From positions 5,332,001 through 5,396,000 of the forward strand of contig OX485806.1 of the NCBI GenBank assembly GCA_950295325.1: a DNA stretch of 64,000 nucleotides. Direction: 5' to 3'. Under the pieces are notes generated by a model. That model saw nothing but the letters and a program-made list of their open reading frames with translations, made no database searches and was not told the DNA's origin. Position 1 is the stretch's first letter; each line of letters opens with the position of its first letter. Origin of the DNA: Polytrichum commune (Eukaryota; Streptophyta; Polytrichopsida; Polytrichales; Polytrichaceae). A program made the translations under genes and the position numbers. Shown here one piece after another: positions 50,000-61,088 of the stretch.

Positions 50000-52900
50000 G
50001 ATGGCATGAGAGGATCACGACCACATAATGAAGGAACTAATGATCTTAAACCATCAAACTTCTATTATAATCATGGGAATGCGAACCTTCCGGTACAAGG
50101 AAGTCAAGTGGCACAACCACCTAGACAGATGGGTCCATCTACCTCTCAGGATGTCAGATTTATGAATGTCTCCACCAGTCCGGTAGCTTTGGAGGTGTCT
50201 CCTACACAAGTAACATCTACCGATGGTCAAGGTTAGTGTCCTCCGCATGCTAATTTTATATCGTATGAGTTGAGGAGTCTGGAAGGAGACGTTGTGCATG
50301 AAGCTCCAGCATTAGTAGTTACCACTAGAGCGATGAGAGGTAAGACGCCAATAGAAGTGGATGTGGAGGAAGACGAGGAAAATCCCTTGGGAGATGTCCC
50401 TTATTTTTCGGATTTGGAGAATGTAGCTAGGAAGGCCACTAAGGCACTAGAAAGGGAAAATGAGATTGTTCATGATAGGGAGAGGTCTAATGTCGTCCAT
50501 GATCTAGATGGTAGTGATGTCGGAGATTGGGAAGGTCCAGGCATTCCGGTAGATGAGTTTGATAGTGTTAGAAGGCCTAAGGCCGATAGAGTAGATGGAT
50601 ATGATCTTTGGTCTGATCTTAGCTCACTAAAGGCCGACATCACCTTTGGTAAGTTGTTAGAAATCTCACCAATGGCTAGGAAGACTTTGAAGGAAGGAAT
50701 GCCGGTGACTAGAAGGACTCGAAAGCCCAAGACTAGAGTGTCTGCACGAGTTCAAATGCAAGGGAGGACTCGAGAGGTTAAGGCGGTGGAGATGGAGGTT
50801 ACGGTAGTGGACAAGGTGGTTCCTAATGTATTGGTTGATGGTGGAAGTAGTCTCAACATTTTACCCGAGCACACCATGAAGAAGTTGGGATTGAGTTTGA
50901 CCGGTCCATCATCATTTGTCGTGAATATGGCGAACCAAAGTCCGGTGGTTCCAGTGGAAATTATTAAGGATTGTTGACTTAGCACGGGTGGCGAGGAGTA
51001 CGTTGTTACCTTTCAAGTGATTAAAATGCATGACAACAAGGATGCATTTCCCATCTTGTTAGGAAGACCTTGGTTAAGAATGGCCAACGCCGTGGTAGAT
51101 TGGGGAGGACAAAAACCTTCCATCACTTATGGTCCTGAAGATAATAGAGTCAAGGTCTCAATAGCATCCTTAAGTGGTTGGGTTAGAGAGGAGATTGATC
51201 CCATTTCGGATGATGAGGAGAATGGCAAGAGTGATGGAAAGTTTGATAATACATTGGTGGGGGTAGTTCAATTGAATGATGAGAAGGCTAAGATGTATTC
51301 AAGTTCATGTTTTCTAGGTCCTAGCTTTTATAACCAAGAGGATGATGGGGATTTTGCATCTTGGTTGAGACAATATCCGGAGTCCATTAGCGATGTCATG
51401 ATGATGTCCAATAGTTGTATTCTCCGAGATGATATGTCTAGTTCACAGAGGGAGTATTATTTGTCTTTAGAGCCATGTGAGGTTCTCACGGAGGAAGAAT
51501 GGGTACAAGGAGGACTTACTCCATGGATAGATGATGTTGAGGTTAGTGATGTGAGTTTGGTACATGTAGATGGGACTCAAGATGAGGAGGCCATGCTAGA
51601 GCTCTCAAAATTGGAAGAACCTTTGCATTTTAAGACTACTTTCACGGGCATTATTGTGGGTCATGATGTGAAACATTATCCTAATGTCCCCAACGATTGG
51701 TATAGAAATACCAAGGAGCAAACACGTGTAGTCGAGGAAGATTGGAAGTATGTTGATGTGAAAATGAAGAATGACAAGGTTAGACAAATGAAGATGGGTT
51801 CCAAACTCGAAGAGAAGGAAATCAAAGAGTATAGCGATTTGATTGATGAGTTTAGTGATACCTTTGTATGGTCGTACGATGAGCTCAAAGAGATTCCTAG
51901 AGAGATGGTTGAGCATCGTATTCCATTAGTTCCAGGTTCTAAACCAGTGAGATAAAAAAAGAGGAGGATGAACCCTCGATTGCAGTTGCTAGTCAAGGCA
52001 GAATTAGAGAGGTTGTTACAGGCTGGGTTTATAAAGCCTGTAGATATTACAGATTGGGTCTCTCCTATGGTGTTGGTGAAGAAAAAGAATGGAAAGCTTA
52101 GAGTTTGTATAGATTATAGGAAACTCAATGACTGTACACAAAAGGATCACTTTCCTTTGCCTTTTATTACATTGTTGTTAGAGGAGGTAGGAGGTCATGA
52201 GCGATATACCTTCATGGATGGATACGCCGGCTACAACCAGATAGCCATAGCGTTAGGTGATTTACACAAAACGGCGTTCACTACACCTTGGGGGACTTTT
52301 ATATGGGTGGTAATCCGTTTGGACTATGCAACGCGCCGGCTACATTTCAGCGTCTCGTCATGTACATCTTCAGCGACTTACTCTTCAAGTCCATGACAGT
52401 TTACATTGATGATTTTAGTACTCAGTCTAGCACTAAGGAGCATTTGCATTGTGTGAGAGAAGCTTTAGTTAGGTGTAGACAGATGCGATTGGCTTTGAAT
52501 CCGGACAAGACGTTTTTAGGAGTCCAAAGGGGAGTCTTGTTGGGTTATGTTGTGAGCGAGAAGGGAAGAGAACCGGATCCCGACAAGATAGCGGTCATTG
52601 ATGGGTTGGAAACTCCAAAAAATGCCAAGGGGATATCTAAATTGTTGGGACATGTTGGGTGGTATAGAGAGTTGAATCCGGATTTTGCAAAGATAGCAGT
52701 CCCTATCATTCAATTGCTCAAGGATATTAGGTTTGTTTGGACGGATGAATGCCAAAAGGTTTTCGAGGAGTTGAGGTCAAAACTGAGCACTTACCCAGTC
52801 TTAAGGCCGCCGGATTGGGAGAAGCCTTTTCATGTGTTTTGTGATGCTAGCAATGTAGCAGTAGGCAGTGCCTTGTGTCAATCCACTGGAGAGGGGGGAA

Positions 52901-54210
52901 AAGATCTACCTGTAGCTTATGCTAGTAAGCAATTGAATCCCGCTGAGAGGAATTACTCCACTACGGAGAGAGAGTGTCTAGCCATGGTGTTCTCCGTCAA
53001 AAAATTTAGACACTATCTTATTTGTAACCCAGTGGTGTTTTTTGTCGATCATATGGCGATCAAATATTTGGTCAACAAGCCCGAGTTGAGTGGAAGACTA
53101 GCTAGGTGGATTTTGTTATTTGAGGAGTTTGATTATAAGGTGGAGTATAAGCCAGGCCGCATGTATTTGCAAGCAGACCATTTGTCAAGATTATCCGAGG
53201 CCGTGGGGACTCATCCGATAGATGATAGTCTTATAGATGACAGTTTGTTTGTGGTCACAGCTACACCGGATTGGTATGCGGGGATTGTGGAGTTCTTGAC
53301 AACTCAACACTTACCAACTAGATGGACTAAAGAGGAGAGAAGAAAAGTTAGAGTCAATAGTAGACACTTTGCAGTGGTAGGCAATAGATTGTTCAGGAGG
53401 GGAGCAGATACCATCTTGAGAAGGTGTGTGTCGCAAGTAGAGGTTCATGATATTCTAGAGGCTTGCCATGATAGTGCTTGTGGGGGGCATTTTTCTGGTC
53501 AACTTACATGCCAAAAAATACTTAGAGCGGGCTACTTTTGGCCTACCTTGTTTAAGGACTCACACGATTATGTTAGAAAGTGTGATGCTTGCCAAAGGTA
53601 TGCTAGGAATGATCTTAGAATGGAGATGCCATTACATGTTTCCTTACCATTAATTCCTTTTGAGAAATTGGGGAATTGATTATGTAGGGGAGGTCCATCC
53701 CAATTCCTCCAGAGGGATGGCTTACATTGTTGTGGCCACCGAGTACTTGACCAAGTGGGCGGAAGCCAAAGCAGTCAAGACCGACACAGCAGCTCATGCT
53801 GCCACCTTTATGTATGAGAATATCATTTTTAGATTTGGATGTCCAAAGATTCTAGTTAGTGATAGAGGTACACATTTTCTTAATGACCTCATTTCAGAGA
53901 TGACTCATAGATTCCAGATAAACCATAGGAAAACGACACCTTATCATCCTCAAACCAATGGTCAGACGGAGCGTGTTAACGGGATTCTAGTGAGCATTCT
54001 ACGCAAAACAGTTATAGACTCGAAGCGAGATTGGGATATCAAATTGAACGCGACATTGTGGGCTTATCGAACTATGTTCAAAGTGACCACACAGGCTACT
54101 CCATTTTCTCTTGTTTACGGGATTGAAGCTACTTTCCCTATCGAGTTTGAAGTGGAGTCATTGAGAGTTGCGGCGGGGACACGCCTCAACGACAGTCAGT
54201 CTTTGAAGAA
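50000..54210 (+). pseudogene. Decayed pol (protease, RT, RNase H, integrase), Ty3/gypsy, 3' truncated
   Basis: Domains are in gypsy order. Protease: VDGGSSLNIL near 50834. RT: from about 51975, with YIDDF near 52405. RNase H: FCDASN, TERE, and ADHLSRL near 53175-53190. Integrase: an H/C zinc-binding end at about 53463-53600 and a DDE core (GIDYVG, SDRGTHF, QTERVNG). In-frame stops lie at 50234, 50975 and 51953, with one-base frameshifts near 52312 and 53672. The sequence is lost after about 54,205, before the integrase C-terminus and 3' LTR, where it meets the minus-strand element. The open stretch 52,313-53,670 shows that decay is moderate. Confidence 0.9.
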
Positions 54211-57200
54211 CAGTCCGAGGTGTTGTATGCATGCACGGCGGAAGGTAACTTCTGGTCCCAATCAGTCTTGTGGGCGGATACCATTTTATTTAAAAAATTT
54301 CCGACTATGCCGTTGGCCCGTTCCGTCAGTCCATTGGCCTTTGGATTGTATGGCGTCGTCTTCCGGTGTTTGATGGAGTAGCGGGAGGTGATGTTGAAAA
54401 TCACATCGTTTAGAAAATGTTTTCCCCTATCGCTCACTAACTCCAGCGGATGGCCGAACCGCATCATGATTTCTTCGAACAGAAATGATGCCGCTGTGAT
54501 GGCGTCATTCTTTACGGTGGCCCTTGCCTCCACCCATTTGGTCGCATAATCCGTGGTGAGGATTATGTATCTCCGCTTCTGGGCACTCATGGGATCTATG
54601 GGGCCGATAAAATCAATTCCCCATTTTTCAAAGGGTGCAAGCGGAATGATCGGTGTTAGCGGCCAATGGTTCCGGAACGACGGAGCACCCGTCCTTTGGC
54701 ACTGATCGCACCTCCCTACAAAGGCCTTTACATCCCTGTTAACATACGGCCACCAGTATCCGGCTTTCCGGATCCGGTGGATGGTGGTGACGGCCGCGAA
54801 GTGCCCTCCCGACGGGCCGGAATGGAGAGCCCTCACGACCTTCCCCTGTTCCGGCTTCTCCAAGCACCACCGGAGCTGGTCGTCCGGACCCATCCTGAAG
54901 AGGGTTCCCTTAATTAAGGTGAAGGGGGCCACCTTGGTCTGGAAGACCATCTTCTCTTCCCGCGACAATCCTGGAGGGTAGGTTTTCTCAGTTAAGTACT
55001 TGAGGATGTCCTCGTACGCGGAGGGTTCCTCCCCGGAGAGATGGAATACGGGGACATTGTCCGGAAACTCATCCGGAAATGAGGTTTCTATGGTGGAGGC
55101 CGCTTCCGGTCCTCTCTGCCGGGACAAGTAGTCTGCGTTGGAGTTGGCTTTCCCGGATTTGACTACTACCTCGTAGTCGAATTCCTGGAGTAGGAGGATC
55201 CAGCGGGCTATCCTTCCGGATAAGTCCGGCTTATTAACCAGGTACTTCAAGGAGTTGTGGTCGGTGTGGAATATGATCCGGTATCCTAAGAGGTAGTGCC
55301 GGAACTTTCTACACGCGTATACCACCGCTAAGGCCTCTCTTTCCGTGGTGGTGTAGTTTCGCTCCGCCGGGCTCATTTGTCGGCTGGCGTAATAAATGGG
55401 GCCTTCCCTCCGGCCCTCTTGGTATTGCCATAGTATGGCTCCGAGGCACCATCCGGAAGCATCCAAGGTTACATGGAACTCCTGTCCCCAATCCGGCGGG
55501 GAAAGAATGGGTGCCGTGGTCAAGGCCCTCTTGAGTTGCTCGAAAGCTTGCTGCCGTCTATCCGTCCAGACGAAGTCCGTTTCCCGCTTTAGGAGCTCAG
55601 TCAAGGGCGTAGCTACCTTAGCATAGGAGGCTATAAACCTCCGGTAGTACCCCACGCACCCAAGGAATCCCCGGACTTCTCGGACCGTCTTGGGGGCTAG
55701 GAGAGCCAAAATGGCTCTGGCTTTATCTGAATCTACTTCCAAACCCTGTTTGCTAACCACGTGTCCCAGTAGGACTCCGGATTCCATTCCTAGGAAGCAC
55801 TTGCCCGGGTGTAACTTTAATCCGGTTTCTCGGCATCTTTGGAAGGTCCTCCGGAGGAACTGGTCGTGTTCCGTCCGTAGGCTGAAAACTGCGAAGTCAT
55901 CTATAAATACCTCTAGAAAGTGTCTTAGAAAATCCTTGAAGATATCCATCATGAGTCTCTGGAACGTACCGGGAGCGTTGCACAGTCCGAAGGGCATCCG
56001 GTTGAAGGCGAACGTCCCCCACTCGGTGGTGAATGTTGTTTTGAGCTGGTCCCCTTTCCGGATGAAGACCTGGTTGTATCCAGAAAACCCGTCTAAGAAG
56101 CTGTAGCACTCGTGTCCGGATACATGGTCCAGTATAATATCCGTGAAGGGTAGCGGGAAGTAGTCCTTCTTAGTGGCTGCATTCAGCTTCCGGAAGTCTT
56201 GGCAAACCCGGATTTTCACCTTTCCGTCCGCTCCGACCTTTTTGGGCACCACGACTATGGGAGATACCCATTCGGAGTTGCACACCGGATAGATGAATCC
56301 GGCTTTCAGCAGACTATCGATTTCCTCCTTCACCATCAGCGAGTACTTCGGATTCAGTCGGTATTGCCTTTGTCGGACAGGGGCAGACCCGTCCATGAGG
56401 TCGATGCGATGTTGTCCTAATTCCGGGGGGATTCCTTGCAAGTCTTCCGGACTCCATGCGAATACATCCGAGTAGTCTCTTAGGAGTGTCACGTAGCTCG
56501 CTCGTTCCTCCGGGCCCATTGACTTCCTCATCAGGAAGGTCCGTCCTGGAGCTACCTCGACCTTCTCGTAGTCGGAGGGGTCGACAACATTCTTGATTCT
56601 ATCCGGAATCTGCTCCTCGCCGTCCTCCCGGAAAATACTCCAACGTAAGCCGACATTTTCCGCCTTCACCCCTACTGGGGGTAGCTTCCCGTCGGCTAGT
56701 TGGTCTCGTATCCATTCGGCCGTCAGTGGTACACTGATCTCACCTAGGGAGCGGTCTTCCGGTCCGGCCTCGGAAGTTTCCGCCCTTCCGTCCTGCGTTT
56801 CTTCCGGAAGCGTTAGCTCCTTAACCGGGTGCGGAAACTCGAATTCAACTTCCGTTCTTCCACCGAAAGGCTCCACGAAGTAGCTCAGGGCCTCCTCCTC
56901 TCCCTCCGGATCGGACCAGTCCGTCGTGTATCCGTCTGATTCGCTCGTCTCACCTTGGTAGCTGTCTAGCTTCCAAGGGATCTTTTGCTTGGTTCTCCCG
57001 AGCACGAATTCCTTAGCTCCCCAGTCGACGAGTACTCCGGCCATGTACAGCCAAGGCCGGCCCAGCAACATGGGGAAGGGCCTTCCGGAATTCACCCGGA
57101 TGACCACATAGTTCAGTAGATATGTGACCTCTCCTATCACGGTCGGGACTTGAGAAAGCCGCCCTATGGGGAGTACCCGGGACTGATCCGCCATCCGGAG

Positions 57201-57875
57201 TGCTTGGTTAGTGGCTTCGAAGGAGGTGTATCCTAGGTCGAAAGCCGTGTTTTCTAGCATGAGGTTGACCCCGGATCCGCCATCGACAGGAACTCGAGGG
57301 ATCGTACATCCTTCCACTACCACCGTTACCTCCGGAGCGCCCTGATCTTCCACTTGTAGGAAGTTGATGGCGACGGACGGCAGCTTTGTTGCCCGCCTCC
57401 GTCTTTTGCTCCAAGCGTCCCGAATGACCTTCTGGTAGTTTATATTGTCATGGAGGAGCTGTCTGATGGTGACGTTAGCCTTCTGCGATTTGATGTCTTC
57501 TATAATATCGTATTCATCTACTTTGAGAGTGGCCGGTATGATGACCGGAACGTCATCGAAGGTGACCGTCGTCCGGGTCGGGGGTGATCCGGAGTCGGAT
57601 AACTCCCTTCTTATTTCCTCACTGACGTCTTCCGGAATCCGCCGTGGGTCTACCCCACTTCCGGTGTTTGCCCTGGGGAGGGATTTCGAAACTTCCGGAG
57701 TGGGGGATTCGTCGCTGGAGTCCGGATCCACAACTATCTTTTTCTTACCACTTCTATGCCTACCTCTTCTCTTTTTTCCGCTACTGGTTTCCTCGGGACG
57801 GTTCTTGGTGGAGCTACGCAAGGTGACCCGGAAGACGGATCCTTCGGCTTCCCCGGTCGCCTCCACCTCTTCCCG
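54186..57875 (-). CDS. Pol polyprotein of a Ty3/gypsy element, nearly intact, 3' truncated
   Basis: One open frame of about 1,226 codons. It starts with a basic/acidic linker and an aspartic protease (PVDGGSGVN near residue 195). RT follows from about residue 500, with SFLDGFSGYNQ, MPFGLCNAPGTFQRL and FIDDF near 655. RNase H has LDASG, TERE, HTDHNSLKYL and NADYLSR. Integrase has a zinc-binding HSGPSGGHF...CDQCQ and a DDE core of GIDFIG, SDRGKHF and LTERANG. After WDQKLPSAVHAYNT the frame runs into foreign sequence, so the integrase C-terminus is missing. The frame continues directly from gag after a single TGA. The protease DGGS in place of the common D[ST]GA is shared with the plus-strand element. 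No stop or shift interrupts it, so the element is younger than its neighbour. Confidence 0.9.
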   Translation of the reverse strand, partial: REEVEATGEAEGSVFRVTLRSSTKNRPEETSSGKKRRGRHRSGKKKIVVDPDSSDESPTPEVSKSLPRANTGSGVDPRRIPEDVSEEIRRELSDSGSPPTRTTVTFDDVPVIIPATLKVDEYDIIEDIKSQKANVTIRQLLHDNINYQKVIRDAWSKRRRRATKLPSVAINFLQVEDQGAPEVTVVVEGCTIPRVPVDGGSGVNLMLENTAFDLGYTSFEATNQALRMADQSRVLPIGRLSQVPTVIGEVTYLLNYVVIRVNSGRPFPMLLGRPWLYMAGVLVDWGAKEFVLGRTKQKIPWKLDSYQGETSESDGYTTDWSDPEGEEEALSYFVEPFGGRTEVEFEFPHPVKELTLPEETQDGRAETSEAGPEDRSLGEISVPLTAEWIRDQLADGKLPPVGVKAENVGLRWSIFREDGEEQIPDRIKNVVDPSDYEKVEVAPGRTFLMRKSMGPEERASYVTLLRDYSDVFAWSPEDLQGIPPELGQHRIDLMDGSAPVRQRQYRLNPKYSLMVKEEIDSLLKAGFIYPVCNSEWVSPIVVVPKKVGADGKVKIRVCQDFRKLNAATKKDYFPLPFTDIILDHVSGHECYSFLDGFSGYNQVFIRKGDQLKTTFTTEWGTFAFNRMPFGLCNAPGTFQRLMMDIFKDFLRHFLEVFIDDFAVFSLRTEHDQFLRRTFQRCRETGLKLHPGKCFLGMESGVLLGHVVSKQGLEVDSDKARAILALLAPKTVREVRGFLGCVGYYRRFIASYAKVATPLTELLKRETDFVWTDRRQQAFEQLKRALTTAPILSPPDWGQEFHVTLDASGWCLGAILWQYQEGRREGPIYYASRQMSPAERNYTTTEREALAVVYACRKFRHYLLGYRIIFHTDHNSLKYLVNKPDLSGRIARWILLLQEFDYEVVVKSGKANSNADYLSRQRGPEAASTIETSFPDEFPDNVPVFHLSGEEPSAYEDILKYLTEKTYPPGLSREEKMVFQTKVAPFTLIKGTLFRMGPDDQLRWCLEKPEQGKVVRALHSGPSGGHFAAVTTIHRIRKAGYWWPYVNRDVKAFVGRCDQCQRTGAPSFRNHWPLTPIIPLAPFEKWGIDFIGPIDPMSAQKRRYIILTTDYATKWVEARATVKNDAITAASFLFEEIMMRFGHPLELVSDRGKHFLNDVIFNITSRYSIKHRKTTPYNPKANGLTERANGIVGNFLNKMVSAHKTDWDQKLPSAVHAYNTSDCSSKTDCR
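54205..54230. other. Tail-to-tail junction of two truncated gypsy elements
   Basis: Plus-strand integrase homology stops at about 54205 and minus-strand integrase homology stops (its 3' side) at about 54215. Both lose the integrase C-terminus and 3' LTR here, and base composition changes sharply across the point. Confidence 0.75.
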
Positions 57876-57881
57876 TCATTT
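57876..57881 (-). promoter_or_regulatory. Gag stop codon UGA with following context CGG
   Basis: TGA at 57878-57876 is followed by CGG, and the frame stays open into pol. From general knowledge, UGA-CGG is a known leaky-stop context in some plant RNA viruses, so this may be a readthrough signal. It could also be a simple CGA-to-TGA mutation. Confidence 0.45.
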
Positions 57882-58916
57882 TTCCGGATTCTCTATTCCG
57901 GCCGTGTGGCCGTAATTGAGCCCCGTCTGCTCTCGTGGTGGTATTTCTACTGATTTGAATACCGGTCTCACCTGCGCCGGCTTTTGGCACTGGGGAGCAG
58001 AATGCCCATATTCTTGGCAATTCTGACATGGAAGTATCCGCAGCGCCCCCTGTCCTTGTCTAGGGAATGGGCAGCTAGTGGCATAATGTTCCGGGCTTCC
58101 GCAGTTGAAGCAGTATCCGTGTGGCCGGTTTGGGTAGCGCGGCAGCATGCCCGGCCCTGGGTTGAAGCCGGGTTGCACCATCCGGGATCCCGTCTGAGTT
58201 CTTCCGAAGGGGACGGGGGCTCGTCCTCTTCCGTACGTGGACTGGACTTGGTAAACCGGAGGGGGGTCCTCTTCCTCTTCTTCCTCGTCCGGATACATGT
58301 AGTAGACTTCCTCCTCCGGCTGAACGTACTGAATCCGCTTCTGCAAGGGCCGGTTGCATTCCGGAGGGAAGTGTCCGGCCTCACCACACCGGGCGCACCA
58401 CACGTTGGCTCGGCTGGTGGGGACAGTCCTTCTGGGCTTCCGGTTTTCCGCTAGATTGACTTGGATGGCTGCTAGGGTGTCCTGTATATTCTTCATCATC
58501 CTCCGTGAGTCGTCCTCTTCTACCTTGACCTTTATCAGCTCTTTCCCTTTCCGGTCTTTGACGATTCCGGAATGCCGGTTCCGGGCTTTGGAGCTGCTGG
58601 CGGCCTCCTCGGCGGAACTGGAGGACTCGGAGGTCGTAGACTCTGATTTACTGTTGGAGCTAGATTCGGAGGGAGAGCTGTACTTCCGCCTCCTCCGGTG
58701 ATGCTTCCTTCCCTTCTCCTCCGCTCGCCTAAGGGACTTCCGAAGGGATTGCGCCGAGTTCTCATAGTTTTGCGCTGCCTCCATTGCTTCCCTGAGAGTG
58801 GAAGGTCTAGTCTGCCGGATCTGGAAGCCCATCCTTTCCGGAAACCCTGCCACGTACCATTCTACCTGCACACTCTGGGCGATCCCAGTCGTTAGTTTTT
58901 GGATCAGAGCCTTCAC

Positions 58917-59891
58917 TGGCGCGCACCTCTCCATGAGGAGTGCCCGAAACACCATGGGCACAAGGGGGACCCCGGAGTGACACCCGGGACTTGTGGCGCC
59001 GTTGGTGAGAGGGCCCAAGTGATCCTAGTGTGGGTGAGGGCCCCGGGCGTTGGGAACGCCTCCCACCCACGAAGACTAGGAGGCACAAGGGTAAGGCCAT
59101 GAGTTATGCGTAGCTCATGGCGTGGTGATTCTAGAAAGCTCAAGAACACCTCAATCGGAGGTGTGAGCTAGGAGTTATGGCCATTTGAGTGGGGCGCTGT
59201 CCCGGGACAGCGCCCTGGTACAGCAGTGCCTGGGAGTGATTCCCGGGACTGCCAAGGTTCAAACAGGCATAACTTCCTGAATACTTGCCCGAATGGGGCA
59301 AGTGAGGAGTCCATCCGCATCTACGTGAAGCGTAGATGAAGATGGAGTGGTTGGTTGTTATGATCAGACATCATACAAGGAAGTTATGATGGTCTGAAGC
59401 TGCTAGGGGGGGTTCTAGGCCCAGCAGCTAAAGGAAAATGTCCACTTGGCCCCAACTCTTGGTAGAGAGACAAGAGGTTGGTTGACGGTGGGGTAGGGCC
59501 CCCGCGTGAAGTCCTAGAGGCTTATATGGGTGAGGTGGTGTGGCCTCACCCACCCGAGGCCGAACGGCACGGCCTCCATGGGCATTGGCCCTATGTGAGG
59601 CCATAGTTGCCTAGTATGGTTCGGGTTGTTGTAGTGTTGCTCCGGCAACGCGATGATCAACATGGGATTGGACTTCCATGGATGGAAGTCCACATCTAGG
59701 AATGGGTTACCGATTAAGGGGTGAGTCCCGAAAGCAAAGTAGGAGGGTTGGTTCCCTCCTATGAACTATAAGGTCCGGGGTAGGAGGAGCTAATCATTAG
59801 CATGGCGGAATGCGAATGGTTAGCGCTCGTAACCTTTGCTAGAATTGAAAATTGGCAAGATTGTCAAGGGGGGCTAGCAAGGGTTGCGACA
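58917..59891 (-). mobile_element. Solo LTR, 975 bp, inserted in gag with TTCAC target-site duplication
   Basis: The insert is flanked by TTCAC on both sides (58912-58916 and 59892-59896). Read on the minus strand it begins TGTCGCAACC and ends GCGCGCCA, the TG...CA ends of an LTR. A TATATA-like box (CATATAAG) lies near 59526-59521 on the minus strand. There is no coding region and no second LTR, so it is a solo LTR left by recombination, from a family other than the host element. It also carries a 24-bp perfect palindrome at 59192-59215. Confidence 0.9.
59192..59215. repeat. 24-bp perfect palindrome
   Basis: The half-site GGGCGCTGTCCC is followed by its exact reverse complement, centred on CCCGGG. 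It lies inside the solo LTR. Confidence 0.9.
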
Positions 59892-60588
59892 TTCACCCTC
59901 TGACCGTACTTCCGGACTGATTCCGTCGGCTTCTTCTCCATCCGGCTCAGCCGTCCCAGAGCCCTGGCCTCACCCCCCGCTTCTCGGAAGGTCTTCAGGA
60001 ATAGCCGGATGAAATCCACCCAGTCATCCCTGGTCTCGTCTGGGACATCTTGGTACCATTTCAATGCCTCCCCTTTCAACAGTCCTTGGAAGATCCGGCC
60101 CTTGGCATCCGCATCCTCTTCGTTGGCGGTGGCAATGGACTCGAACTCACAATACCAGTCATCCACATCCTGACTTCCGTCTCCTCGGAATCGACTATAC
60201 TTGAGTTGAATTGCTGGGGCCATCCGGGCGGCGGGAATCCCTTCCTCTTCAGACTCCGCTCCCGTCCCCCTTGATCCGTCTGGAGTGGAAAACCCGGAGA
60301 ATCCGGTGAGATTCGGACTGGGCGGGGCGGACTCGTCCAATGATAATACTATAACGTCCCCTTCCTCTCTCGAGGTGGTCCGGGCCCTCCGGTCCGAGTT
60401 GGTGTCGGGTAAGGTAGGCGTTATCAACCCTCCTCTTAGGTTTTCGAGCCAGGCGGATCTCCGGGGCGCTGTACCAAACGGCTGGGATCTGCTCATCCCA
60501 GCGAGAGACACATTGCAGAACGGAATCCACCTTGCGACAGTGTGCACCAGCAGGTCCAGAGCGTCTCCTCCCCCCTACAGCTTTAGAA

Positions 60589-60606
60589 TCCCCGGCAGCG
60601 GCGCCA
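60589..60606 (-). promoter_or_regulatory. Primer-binding site, tRNA-Asp type
   Basis: On the minus strand TGGCGCCGCTGCCGGGGA closely matches the site complementary to the 3' end of plant tRNA-Asp, used by Tat/Athila-type gypsy elements. It lies about 6 bases after the likely LTR end and about 90 bases before the gag ATG. Confidence 0.8.
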
Positions 60607-61088
60607 AAAACGTGTGGGAACACGCGAACACCAAAATATCCGGATTGGCGGTTTTAAGTGCCAAATCCGGGTTGTCCGGATGACCCTAGTATCGTCCAGG
60701 GATTCTGTGAAGTGTAGGAGGTCTAAAACTCTCCGTACCTGCTTATTTCTTCTTCCTTAGCCAAATTTCCGGAAATCCTTATTTCCGGATATTTGGTCTT
60801 TGGGGACATTCTTAGCCTTTTTCCGGAGTGTGCCTCTCCGGATGTTATTTCTAGGTCCTCTTTATAATACTTACCCACCCCTTTACGTCTACCCTCTAGA
60901 ATAAGTGGTTTCTTCCGGTGAAGACGTCCTTGATAAGGTTAGAATCCGGAAACTCCCTCACAACCAATCCGGATTGATCAGGTCCGTCCTGGCAGGTCAC
61001 GCAGAGAGATCTGGATTGTTTCTTGGGACCATAGTGGCCAGAGGAGTCCGGATTCCGACCGGAGATCTAACTCGACGGGATGAGTAGG

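Larger units (their letters stand above)
57876..60496 (-). pseudogene. Gag of the minus-strand gypsy element, split by a solo LTR
   Basis: The N-terminal part (60496 to about 59892) has an acidic leader and a gag core (IQLKYSRFRGDGSQDVDDWY, ALKWYQDVPDETRDDW, ESVRKYGQRV). The C-terminal part (58916 to 57876) continues KALIQKLTTGIAQSVQVEWY, then a Ser/Arg/Glu-rich stretch and three zinc knuckles, all CX2CX4HX4C: CARCGEAGHFPPEC, CFNCGSPEHYATSC and CQNCQEYGHSAPQC. The 975-bp insert plus its 5-bp duplication separates the two. Allowing for those 980 bp, both parts are in the same frame. The ATG at 60496 is the best start. Apart from the insert no lesion is seen. Confidence 0.9.

Noticed and set aside
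57445-58701. Plus-strand open frames across the minus-strand gag-pol
   Set aside because: They are antisense shadows of the GC-rich coding sequence without known domains.
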